From JAEYZS01 sp964469265 (lineage in GTDB: Bacteria > Bdellovibrionota > Bdellovibrionia > Bdellovibrionales > JAEYZS01), in assembly GCA_964469265.1 (NCBI GenBank), contig CAYXYF010000011.1:5643-69642 (forward strand): a stretch of 64,000 nt of DNA. Direction: 5' to 3'. Of the stretch, positions 33,978 to 41,381 are shown one piece after another. The position numbers were made by a program, and so were the translations under genes. Under the pieces are notes generated by a model. It saw only the letters and a list, made by a program, of their open reading frames with translations, was not told the DNA's origin and ran no database searches. Positions within the stretch are counted from its first letter, which is position 1. Each line of letters starts with the position of its first letter.

Positions 33978-34966
33978 TTCATTGGATCAACAGGGACGTT
34001 ATTGACTCGTACTTCATAGTGACAGTGTGGCCCTGTGGAGCGTCCCGTGTTCCCGACGGCCGCAATCACATCGCCACGCTTTACTTTCTGGTTCACCACC
34101 GCAAAAAGCTCTGAGTTATGGGCATAACGAGTGACAACCCCATAACCGTGGTCAATGGAAACGAGTTTCCCATACTCAGAATCAAAGCCTGAGAAGCTAA
34201 TAACTCCATCAGCAGTTGCATAAACTGGCGCTCCTGGTGGTGCTCCAAAGTCTAAGCCCTGGTGGAGCTTAAGCTGACCAGAGATTGGTGACGGACGATA
34301 ACCAAATTCTGAAGTAATATAACCTCGTGAAGGTCGAATGGAAGGAGTTGCTCGCATTAAACTCTGTTGCATTGAAAGCATCTCCCAAAGATCAAGTACA
34401 CCTTGTTCTTTGAGTTCAGATTTTTTAATAGCACGATCAATTCGAATGGATAGAGAAGTAAATTTACTTTCCTCAGCGCGCGCGAGTTCACCCTTTGCTG
34501 TATCAAGGATAGGCTTTCTTAAGATCGATAAGGTATCTTGCTCTTTCACAAGGGAGGAAGGGCTTCTTCCGTCCACTGGCTCTGATAACTCAGCAATACG
34601 GCTTTGGCTGTTCAAGTTATCACCAACGGTGAGCCTCAGTGCCCTCTGGTCGTCGTTAGTATCTGTGATGAGACGAAGCTTTGTCATAAAGCTCTGTACA
34701 CGCTCAAGGCTTGAGTCCAATGCCTCAATTTTACTTTCAACAACTTGGAATTGCGCCTTTAACTGGCGGTTTTCAACTTTGAGTTTTTTACTTTCGATTT
34801 CCTGAAGGAGAAGACCTACATAATCGACAAGGATAGAAGTGAGCACGATGAACCCGATGATACCGCAAGTCACGAGTGTCTTCATCCAAGACTGCGACAA
34901 AATAAATCGTTTCACCACACCCTGACGGTCGGTCATAATAAGAAATGTAATTTTCTTCGAGCTCAA
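33962..34966 (-). CDS. M23 family peptidoglycan endopeptidase with N-terminal coiled coil
   Basis: 334 residues from a TTG start with AGAGGA upstream. An N-terminal membrane helix (LVTCGIIGFIVLTSILVDYV) is followed by a coiled coil (QLKAQFQVVESKIEALDSSL) and a C-terminal LytM domain. The zinc ligands are all present: HQGLDFG (His, Asp) and HCHYEV (His-x-His), with the structural stretch YATADGVISFSG. It should therefore be an active periplasmic endopeptidase for cross-link peptides, unlike degenerate LytM regulators such as EnvC. It is monocistronic here. Confidence 0.92.
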   Translation of the reverse strand: MSSKKITFLIMTDRQGVVKRFILSQSWMKTLVTCGIIGFIVLTSILVDYVGLLLQEIESKKLKVENRQLKAQFQVVESKIEALDSSLERVQSFMTKLRLITDTNDDQRALRLTVGDNLNSQSRIAELSEPVDGRSPSSLVKEQDTLSILRKPILDTAKGELARAEESKFTSLSIRIDRAIKKSELKEQGVLDLWEMLSMQQSLMRATPSIRPSRGYITSEFGYRPSPISGQLKLHQGLDFGAPPGAPVYATADGVISFSGFDSEYGKLVSIDHGYGVVTRYAHNSELFAVVNQKVKRGDVIAAVGNTGRSTGPHCHYEVRVNNVPVDPMNYILE

Positions 34967-35048
34967 AGCTATTCCTCTATTTAAAAGTACTTAATCATGT
35001 TTCATCGAACTTTTCGAATAAAAAAAATCACTAAGTAAAATTTAAAAA

Positions 35049-35810
35049 TCAATTCTCCGTTACCGCTATATACATTACCGTTACATTATCTAACCCGCCG
35101 TTATCCTTTGCTTTTTTGATTAACGAAGGAACCACAGCTTCAGGTTTACTTTTTTGAACAATTTCAAAAATGGCTTTGTCGTCCACCATGCCCGTTAATC
35201 CATCACTACAAATCAGATAGGTATCCTCAGACGATAAAACCCGCTCTAAAATATCGCATGAAGTGGTTCTTTCAAAACCAACGCTACGCGTTATTATGTT
35301 CTTTCCCATCTGAGAATCGTCTTCTTCTTTGATAATCCCTGCTTTGATTTGCTCGTTGATGAGGGAGTGGTCTTCAGTCATTTGCCACATCCCGCTTTTT
35401 CGCAAGAGGTAGGCCCTAGAATCTCCGACATTGGCAATATAGAGCCTCGAGTTTCGAATGAGAGCCACGACTAGCGTTGTACCCATTCCCTTAAGTTCAG
35501 TCTCAGACAAACTTTTTTCAAAAATAGCTTCCCCTGCTGCTTTATAAGCTTTGGTTAAGAGTTCATGGGGCTTTATTCCAGCGTCGTTTTCAAAACTATC
35601 GACAACAACTTCACGGATAGTTTTTACCGCCATATGAGATGCGACTTCTCCACCACTGTGTCCGCCCATTCCATCTGCTACAATGTAAAGACCTAAGTCG
35701 GGATCCATAAGAAAACAATCTTCGTTATTTTCTCTCTTTAAACCGACATCTGTCTGACACCAAACTTTTACAGAGACCAAAGGATTTCCCTCTAAAAAAT
35801 TCCTACTCAA
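35049..35810 (-). CDS. PP2C-family serine/threonine protein phosphatase
   Basis: 253 residues. All metal-binding motifs are present: DVGLKRENNEDCFLMDPDLG, YIVADGMGGHSGGEVAS, ANVGDSRAYLLR, CSDGLTGMVD, and NGGLDNVTVMYI. It should remove phosphate from Ser/Thr with Mn or Mg, in the cytoplasm. It looks like the stand-alone PrpC/Stp type that partners a Hanks-type kinase, though no such kinase gene lies in this window. Divergent from a TonB-like gene whose promoter box overlaps its first codons. Confidence 0.93.
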   Translation of the reverse strand: MSRNFLEGNPLVSVKVWCQTDVGLKRENNEDCFLMDPDLGLYIVADGMGGHSGGEVASHMAVKTIREVVVDSFENDAGIKPHELLTKAYKAAGEAIFEKSLSETELKGMGTTLVVALIRNSRLYIANVGDSRAYLLRKSGMWQMTEDHSLINEQIKAGIIKEEDDSQMGKNIITRSVGFERTTSCDILERVLSSEDTYLICSDGLTGMVDDKAIFEIVQKSKPEAVVPSLIKKAKDNGGLDNVTVMYIAVTEN

Positions 35811-35819
35811 AACCGATAA
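35793..35819 (+). promoter_or_regulatory. Sigma-28-like promoter directly before the TonB-like gene
   Basis: TAAA-N15-ACCGATAA, exact -35 and spacing, seven of eight in the -10 element. It ends 7 bases before the ATG at 35826, which has no ribosome-binding site, so a leaderless message is predicted if it is used. Confidence 0.45.
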
Positions 35820-35825
35820 GTAAGT

Positions 35826-36700
35826 ATGAGAAAAAGTAAGTTGAGATATAAAAAATTACCAAGTCTACTTACCATCTCAATTCTTTTTTCGGTTTCACTT
35901 CACCTTATTACTATTCTAGCTCTGAAATACACAGAACGGAACACTTTCTCGCAAAAACAAAACCAAGTGGTGGAAGTTGTTTATCTCAGCCCCGAGCAAC
36001 TTAACTTTGTTCAGACCAAACAAATCGTCGAACAAGACGAAAAACCAGTTAACAACGAAGTTGATCCCAATGCTAAATATTTGAGTCAATTCAATCAGAA
36101 AGTGGTTAAAGAAACCAAAGCACAAAACATAGGAAAGTATAATAATAACGCTGGTACAGGCCTCACGAAGGGTCACGCGGCGAAAAAATCCAAATCGGCA
36201 ACAAATATACGCCCGCAAACAAAAGGCGGTGGTAGCGCTTTAGACCGCTTTAAACCGCAAGTGGACTGGGCCGCAATGGCAAATAAAAATAATGGTGGTG
36301 ACGGACGCGAACTTTCAAGAACTTCAGACCACCTCCAGGATGTTGAAAAGGGTCCTCAAACTATTCTCTCCACGCGTGAGTTTGTTTATTACTCTTATTT
36401 TAAACGCATCAAAGGACAAATCCAGCAACACTGGGAACCTTCGATAAAAGGAAAAGTAAAAAAGCTCATGGCAAGAGGGCGAACTATTGCATCCTCTCAA
36501 AATCGAACTACAAAACTTCTTATTGTCCTCAACGCCAAAGGAACTCTGGTGGGAGTGAAAGTTTTAGGAGAATCTGGAATAATCGATCTTGACGACGCAG
36601 CGATTGAAGCCTTCAAAGCGGCAGCACCCTTCCCAAATCCGCCAACGGGCATCGTCGATCAAGACGGCACGATCAAAATCCGCTGGGACTTTGTCTTAGA
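35826..36700 (+). CDS. TonB/AgmX-like energy-transducing protein, 3' end lost in the assembly gap
   Basis: About 291 codons are readable. One N-terminal membrane helix (LLTISILFSVSLHLITILAL) is followed by a long, polar, likely extended periplasmic linker, and a TonB-type C-terminal domain (KLLIVLNAKGTLVGVKVLGE, GIIDLDDAAIEAFKAAAPFP, KIRWDFVL). TonB homologues transmit force or proton-motive energy from an ExbBD- or motor-type complex to the outer membrane; in gliding bacteria the AgmX proteins are similar. The frame runs into the N run a few residues after DFVL, close to where such proteins usually end. No ribosome-binding site is seen. Confidence 0.82.
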
Positions 36701-36800
36701 NNNNNNNNNNNNNNNNNNNNNNNNNNNNNNNNNNNNNNNNNNNNNNNNNNNNNNNNNNNNNNNNNNNNNNNNNNNNNNNNNNNNNNNNNNNNNNNNNNNN
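36701..36800. other. Assembly gap of 100 N
   Basis: Exactly 100 N in a row, the conventional placeholder for a gap of unknown length. It removes the ends of two genes that converge on it, so the true distance and any gene inside it are unknown. Confidence 0.99.
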
Positions 36801-36998
36801 TTTAAATGTTCCTGCACAAATTGCCCCGCCAGACGCTGCAGAGCCCATGGCAATGCCCTCACAAGGGTCGCCTGATTTTTTCTTCCAGAACGTACCTAGA
36901 TTAAAAAATTGCGCATGGGAACTGATGGATGTAAAAACAAGCATAGTTGCTCCCAACAAAATCATGCCAGAAACTTTTGTTTTCTTAAAAATATTCAT
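36801..36998 (-). CDS. Small exported protein, 3' end lost in the assembly gap
   Basis: 66 codons are visible from ATG 36998. The signal peptide is clear (VSGMILLGATMLVFTSISSH, cleaved after HA). The mature part begins QFFNLGTFWKKKSGDPCEGI with two cysteines (DPCEGI, GAICAGTF) 18 residues apart that may form a disulfide. The rest is hidden by the gap. It lies 10 bases downstream of the 82-residue gene on the same strand. No family is recognised. Confidence 0.6.
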
Positions 36999-37008
36999 AG
37001 ATGTCTTT

Positions 37009-37257
37009 TCATATTGAAATATCGAGTTTTAAATTACTAACGTTCTCTTTACGGAATTCTAGGAGTTTAAATCCTAGAGGTGAAATAGCCGTGACCAGCA
37101 GTTGTATTCGCTGTCCAGGACGCAACCTTCTATGTGAATGATTTTCGACCCGAGCAAGATCGCCTTGGAAATTGACGATAATACTCCGTCCATTGACCTC
37201 CTCCACAATGGCCCAAACCTTTTGATCTAGTCTAAGCTGTGGTAAGATTTTTTCCAT
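37009..37257 (-). CDS. Small beta-rich cytoplasmic protein of unknown function
   Basis: 82 residues with alternating hydrophobic strands (QKVWAIVEEVNGRSIIVNFQ, RLRPGQRIQLLVTAISPLGF). This pattern suggests a small OB-like or SH3-like barrel, with basic residues (HRRLRPGQR) that could contact nucleic acid or membrane phosphates. It resembles short proteins near flagellar hook-length genes only vaguely. It follows the DUF2802-like gene after one base, so co-transcription is certain enough. Function unknown. Confidence 0.6.
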   Translation of the reverse strand: MEKILPQLRLDQKVWAIVEEVNGRSIIVNFQGDLARVENHSHRRLRPGQRIQLLVTAISPLGFKLLEFRKENVSNLKLDISI

Positions 37258-37258
37258 A

Positions 37259-38293
37259 CTAAATAGACCTATCTTCTTTTAGTTTTTTAAATACCACAGG
37301 CTTGAGAGCACGCGCACTTGTATCGTCGTTTTTGACAATAAGTCTTCGCTTTTTAGCTTGAGCAGCTAAAGATGCTGCTTCTTTTATCGCATCTTTTGTT
37401 TCAATGACTTCCTTAATCGTGTCTTCAATTTTTACAGGCTCTGGCTTCGCAGCCTTTACATCAATTTTTAAATCCTCGTCACCTTCAATAAAGTGGGGCT
37501 TTAAAACTTTATCTGCCAAATTATTGAGTTTGCTTTTTGCGCTTTGCAATCCTTCAGAAACCGTTTCTGTAACGGACTCTGCGACAACATTCGTCAAAGA
37601 ACTTTCCCGCGCAGCATCTCTTGCTTTAGCCTCTTCAATGGCTTTTCTAAATTCCTCTTTGATTTTTTTATCATCTTCTTCGGTTTCAGCGCTCACTCGT
37701 GGAGCCTCAAAAACCGCGCTCAAGTTTCGCGGCTGAACCGTTGGGTCTTCTTCTGTGGCCGAGCCTTGCTCGTCTTCATCACTTGCCCAATCAGGAAGCT
37801 GCTCTTCTGCAAACATGAGTTTGTTTCTATTTACTTTTACAATAAACTCCAATTCACTTCTCGGGAGATCAATTTTTTCTTCGATATCCTCAACACTCAT
37901 TCCCTGGTGAGCAAGTTTTGCAGCTTGAACATATTTTCTAGTGTTCTGCCTCTCAACAATCTCTTCGTGCGGAATTCGCTCTTGGAAAATCTTCGAAACG
38001 TCGAGACTTCTCTCAATTGATCGTTCGATTTTGTGTAGATGAGCCTGTGCATCGATGATGCCCTCTTGAACCTCTTTGCCTTTTTGTTCCAACAAAGAGG
38101 CAAGTTGTTTGACCTGTAAATCTGTTCGGTCTGAAAGGTCCTCTAATATTGCAATTTTACTTTGTAAAAGTTGAAGACCCTTGCTTAAACGAGGGTCGTC
38201 TTTTTGCGGCCGATTCAATCTTGCCCAGCAAACAAGCGCTGCTGCCACAAAAATGATATTCAAAATTATTTGAGCAATAATCCATCCACTCAT
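37259..38293 (-). CDS. Membrane-anchored coiled-coil protein, DUF2802/DUF6115-like
   Basis: 344 residues. One N-terminal membrane helix (IIAQIILNIIFVAAALVCWA), then a coiled coil (SKIAILEDLSDRTDLQVKQL), then a short helix-turn-helix-like unit (KYVQAAKLAHQGMSVEDIEE, KIDLPRSELEFIVKVNRNK). This order matches the DUF2802 proteins that in Pseudomonas and relatives sit in flagellar or chemotaxis clusters. A long acidic/basic disordered tail follows, ending in lysines. Its function is not established. No flagellar gene touches it here, so the flagellar link is inference from the family. Confidence 0.7.
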   Translation of the reverse strand: MSGWIIAQIILNIIFVAAALVCWARLNRPQKDDPRLSKGLQLLQSKIAILEDLSDRTDLQVKQLASLLEQKGKEVQEGIIDAQAHLHKIERSIERSLDVSKIFQERIPHEEIVERQNTRKYVQAAKLAHQGMSVEDIEEKIDLPRSELEFIVKVNRNKLMFAEEQLPDWASDEDEQGSATEEDPTVQPRNLSAVFEAPRVSAETEEDDKKIKEEFRKAIEEAKARDAARESSLTNVVAESVTETVSEGLQSAKSKLNNLADKVLKPHFIEGDEDLKIDVKAAKPEPVKIEDTIKEVIETKDAIKEAASLAAQAKKRRLIVKNDDTSARALKPVVFKKLKEDRSI

Positions 38294-38371
38294 AAATATC
38301 CTTATGAAAGCCCTTTATATTTAGGATGACTTTCATCTTATATTTTATAGTTTTTGGATCACCCCGATCAA

Positions 38372-38396
38372 GGAAGGGCTAGCAAGCTGGCCTTCC
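38372..38396 (-). terminator. Hairpin downstream of the aminotransferase gene
   Basis: GGAAGG (38372-38377) pairs with CCTTCC (38391-38396), with further GCTAGC/GCTGGC pairing inside. It lies 29 bases after the aminotransferase stop. A T-tract is lacking, so termination is uncertain. Confidence 0.4.
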
Positions 38397-38424
38397 GTCG
38401 GTAGACTAAGGACGAGGAATCTTC

Positions 38425-39621
38425 CTATTTGAGTTCTGAAATGAAATTATTTAACCGTTTAAACGCTTCAGTCATTCTTTTGGCTTCTATTGCAAAACTC
38501 AGGCGTAAATAACCATCCATTCCAAATTCGACACCTGGGACAGTAATCACTTTTTCAGTCTCCAATAAAAGACTGCAAAACTCTCTTGAAGTCGGAACAG
38601 CTTGGCCTCGGAAAGTTTTTCCTAAACATTTGGAAATATCGACCCAAAGATAAAACGCTCCTTCAGGATTATAAACAGAGACGGCTTCTACTTTTTGCAC
38701 TTCGGAGATAGCAAAGTTCTTTCTTTCTAACAATTTTTTTTGTACTTCTTGCACATCTTTTTCACCTTCGACAAGAGCCTTAAACGTCGCTCTTTGCGCA
38801 ATGGAATTTGCACATCCTGTGGACTGACTTTGATAATTACTCATTGCTTTAATGATGGCTTGAGGCCCAACTGCCCACCCCACGCGCCATCCTGTCATAG
38901 AGTATGTTTTAGAAGCTCCATTAATAATTATAACTCTGTCTTTAAGCTCAGGCGCAACCTCCAAAATCTGAGGAGCAAGGCCTCGTTCACCAAAATAAAG
39001 TTTATTATAAATGTCGTCGCTCATTACAAAGATTTGTGGATGTTTTTTTAAAACTTCAGCAAGGCCAACAAGTTCTTCTTTAGAATAAACGCTCCCTGTA
39101 GGATTCGAAGGCGAGTTCAGCATTAAAAGTTTTGTTTTCTGAGTAATTTTTGATTCCAAACTTTGAGGAGTAATTTTAAAACCTGTTTCTACTGAAGACG
39201 GAACAAAAACTGGTGTCCCATCCGCTAACTCTGTCATGTCTGGGTAGCTCACCCAATAAGGCGCAGGAATTAAAACTTCGTCTCCTTTGCCAATCAGGAT
39301 TTGTAAAAGAGCAAAGATCGACATCTTTCCGCCCGTGGCCACGGATACCTGATTTGGTGAGTAGTCAAACCCGTAGTCTTTTTTTAAGCTGTCAGCAATT
39401 GCTTTTCTCAACTCTTCGATACCATTGGCCGCAACGTATTTTGTAAACCCACTTTTTATCGACTCGATGGCTTCATTTTTTGCAACTTCAAACGTATCCC
39501 AGTCTGGCTCACCTACTGCAAGAGAGATAACGTCATGGCCCTCTGCCTTGAGTTGGCGGCCCTTTGCCGCTAATTCTAACGTGGGAGATGATTTTAATTT
39601 TTTCGCTCTTTCTGAAAGCAC
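38425..39621 (-). CDS. Class I/II pyridoxal-phosphate aminotransferase (aspartate aminotransferase type)
   Basis: 398 residues. The lysine that binds pyridoxal phosphate lies in INGASKTYSMTGWRVGWAVG. Other family features are LMLNSPSNPTGSVYSKEELV, MSDDIYNKLYFG and the C-terminal YLRLSFAIE with the substrate-carboxylate arginine. It belongs to the 1-beta/1-gamma type aspartate aminotransferases, typical of Bacillus and many non-enteric bacteria; the exact amino-acid range cannot be read from sequence. It is the last gene of a run with coaD and rsmD, 8 bases apart from coaD. Confidence 0.93.
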   Translation of the reverse strand: MLSERAKKLKSSPTLELAAKGRQLKAEGHDVISLAVGEPDWDTFEVAKNEAIESIKSGFTKYVAANGIEELRKAIADSLKKDYGFDYSPNQVSVATGGKMSIFALLQILIGKGDEVLIPAPYWVSYPDMTELADGTPVFVPSSVETGFKITPQSLESKITQKTKLLMLNSPSNPTGSVYSKEELVGLAEVLKKHPQIFVMSDDIYNKLYFGERGLAPQILEVAPELKDRVIIINGASKTYSMTGWRVGWAVGPQAIIKAMSNYQSQSTGCANSIAQRATFKALVEGEKDVQEVQKKLLERKNFAISEVQKVEAVSVYNPEGAFYLWVDISKCLGKTFRGQAVPTSREFCSLLLETEKVITVPGVEFGMDGYLRLSFAIEAKRMTEAFKRLNNFISELK

Positions 39622-39629
39622 AATAACCT

Positions 39630-40103
39630 CTACTCTTTTAAAGCCCGAACGACTTCTTCGGGAACAAATTTACTTAAATCACCTTTTAGTAAAGAAATCT
39701 CTTTTACCAAGGTGGATGATACGTAACTAAACTCTGGGCGAGATATTAGGTAGATTGTCTCAATCTCAGGGTGTAGCACCTTGTTTGTATGATCCATAGT
39801 TATCTCGTATTCGAAATCTCTTGTGTTTCGAAGCCCTTTAGCAATGACATTCAAAGAGTTCTTTTTAAGGAAATCCACCAGAAGTCCGTCCCAGGCCTCA
39901 ACTCGAATGTTTGGAATATCTTTACATACGAGTGAAACAAGTTCCTTTCTCTTTTTTAGATCAAAAAGGTATTGCTTCTGGGTTGAAGAAGAAATCAAAA
40001 CGATGACTTCATCAAATTTCTCTTTTAAACGATCAATAATATCAGTATGGCCTAAAGTTATTGGATCAAAACTTCCAGGATAAACTACGCTTCTTTTTTT
40101 CAT
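39630..40103 (-). CDS. coaD: Phosphopantetheine adenylyltransferase
   Basis: 157 residues, typical length. VVYPGSFDPITLGHTDIIDR contains the nucleotidyltransferase TxGH motif, AKGLRNTRDFEYE the family loop, and SYVSSTLVKEI the second nucleotide-binding motif. It makes dephospho-CoA from 4'-phosphopantetheine and ATP, the fourth step of coenzyme A synthesis. It lies 8 bases after rsmD, a very widespread gene pair. Confidence 0.97.
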   Translation of the reverse strand: MKKRSVVYPGSFDPITLGHTDIIDRLKEKFDEVIVLISSSTQKQYLFDLKKRKELVSLVCKDIPNIRVEAWDGLLVDFLKKNSLNVIAKGLRNTRDFEYEITMDHTNKVLHPEIETIYLISRPEFSYVSSTLVKEISLLKGDLSKFVPEEVVRALKE

Positions 40104-40111
40104 AAGATACC

Positions 40112-40660
40112 TTAGGCCTTTGCCTTAAAGAATGTCAGCACTTTATCACCAAAATGCCTTCTGTCAATGGCAACAAGCTCCTCATATTCGTCTAATAGTT
40201 TCTCTTTTTTCGCAGACTCGATTGCGATCAAGGTCTCTTTGTTCCATAACACTGATTTTGCAACTTCCGCCATAATTGAATCGGCTAATTGCTCAGTGAA
40301 TGGTGGATCAATAAAGATGATGTCAAAAGTTTCCTTTTTATATTTTTTTATGAATGAAAAAGCATCTTCTTTGTGAACTACAATCTCGTCTTCAATTTTG
40401 ATCATCTTTAAGTTTTCAGAAATTATTTTTATAGACTTTGGATGCTTTTCAACAGCTTCAACCCAAGAAGCTCCACGAGACAATGCCTCAATGGAAAGGT
40501 TACCCGTACCTGCAAAAAGATCTAATATTCTTGCACCCTCGATTCTTCCCATTAAAATATTAAATAGTGATTCTTTCACTCGATCCGTTGTCGGCCGAAT
40601 GTGGCCCGCATCAAAGCTCTTTAAATTCCGACCTTTAAATCTTCCAGCAATCACACGCAT
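40112..40660 (-). CDS. rsmD: 16S rRNA (guanine-966 N2) methyltransferase RsmD
   Basis: 182 residues. MRVIAGRFKGRNLKSFD and RPTTDRVKESLFNIL are RsmD-specific; ILDLFAGTGNLSIEALSRGA binds S-adenosylmethionine, and FDIIFIDPPF is the catalytic motif (DPPF, usual for exocyclic amino methylation). It methylates G966 of 16S rRNA in the small subunit. It is followed by coaD and preceded after one base by the PilZ-like gene. Confidence 0.96.
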   Translation of the reverse strand: MRVIAGRFKGRNLKSFDAGHIRPTTDRVKESLFNILMGRIEGARILDLFAGTGNLSIEALSRGASWVEAVEKHPKSIKIISENLKMIKIEDEIVVHKEDAFSFIKKYKKETFDIIFIDPPFTEQLADSIMAEVAKSVLWNKETLIAIESAKKEKLLDEYEELVAIDRRHFGDKVLTFFKAKA

Positions 40661-40661
40661 T

Positions 40662-41027
40662 TTAGCCTTTTTTCTCTGCCTGTTTTTTTAAGGCATTCTC
40701 ATATCGATCTAGAAGAGACTTAATCGCATCCGCATTTTGAGGCTTAATTTTTTTGAAATGCACTTCAATTAAATACTGAATTCCCGTCTCTCTTTGCTGA
40801 GAATAAAGCTTAACTACTTTTGCTGATTCTTCCATTGCAATTTGATCCAGTGGAAGAATCCAGCGCAAATTTATGGGCAAACTTGGAGTCAGTGTGTTTT
40901 CATAGACCTCTAACATCATTCCAATGGCATTGATCTTAAGAGCTTTTCCCTTGTATGCCTTTCCATTTGCATCGATTGCGACATCAAACGGGAAAATACT
41001 AATCTTTCGTGTTGATGCTTGTGCCAT
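40662..41027 (-). CDS. PilZ-like small protein
   Basis: 121 residues. The middle (KGKALKINAIGMMLEVYENT, NLRWILPLDQI, IQYLIEVHFKKI) has the strand order of a PilZ barrel, with INAIGMML at the place of the DxSxxG motif. The RxxxR c-di-GMP motif is not seen, so it may be a non-binding PilZ or a different barrel. A helical, lysine-rich tail follows. Its first 29 bases overlap the end of the CheY-like gene, which indicates coupled translation with that regulator. Confidence 0.55.
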   Translation of the reverse strand: MAQASTRKISIFPFDVAIDANGKAYKGKALKINAIGMMLEVYENTLTPSLPINLRWILPLDQIAMEESAKVVKLYSQQRETGIQYLIEVHFKKIKPQNADAIKSLLDRYENALKKQAEKKG

Positions 41028-41376
41028 AACCTACTTTCTCGACCTCATCTATAAACTTAAAAATATCATCAAACGGCTTTGAATAAAAGTGCGATGCTCC
41101 CAGTTTAATAAAATCTTTATGCTCATTTTGCCCGACATAAGCGGACATTACTATAATGCATTTTTTTAATTCGGGCTCAATCTCTTTTAACAGTTCCAAT
41201 CCATTTAACCCAGGCATAATAAAATCCAAAAGAACAAGATCTGGCTTAACTTGCCTCCAAACTTTCAATGCTTCATTGCCATTTTCAGCCTCATGCACTT
41301 CGTGCCCTCGCTGTTTTAATACCCGACCAATGGATTTCCGAATTAAATTCTCGTCGTCTACAATGAGTGTTTTCAT
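40999..41376 (-). CDS. Single-domain CheY-like response regulator
   Basis: 125 residues forming one receiver domain. Key residues are visible: acidic pair in IVDDEN (Asp7, Asp8), phosphate acceptor Asp51 in DLVLLDFIMPGLNG, a serine at the switch position in IVMSAYVG, and lysine in YSKPFD. No output domain follows, so it works through protein contacts, as CheY does. It lies 5 bases downstream of a hybrid histidine kinase, its most likely phosphate donor. Confidence 0.92.
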   Translation of the reverse strand: MKTLIVDDENLIRKSIGRVLKQRGHEVHEAENGNEALKVWRQVKPDLVLLDFIMPGLNGLELLKEIEPELKKCIIVMSAYVGQNEHKDFIKLGASHFYSKPFDDIFKFIDEVEKVGYGTSINTKD

Positions 41377-41381
41377 GCTTC

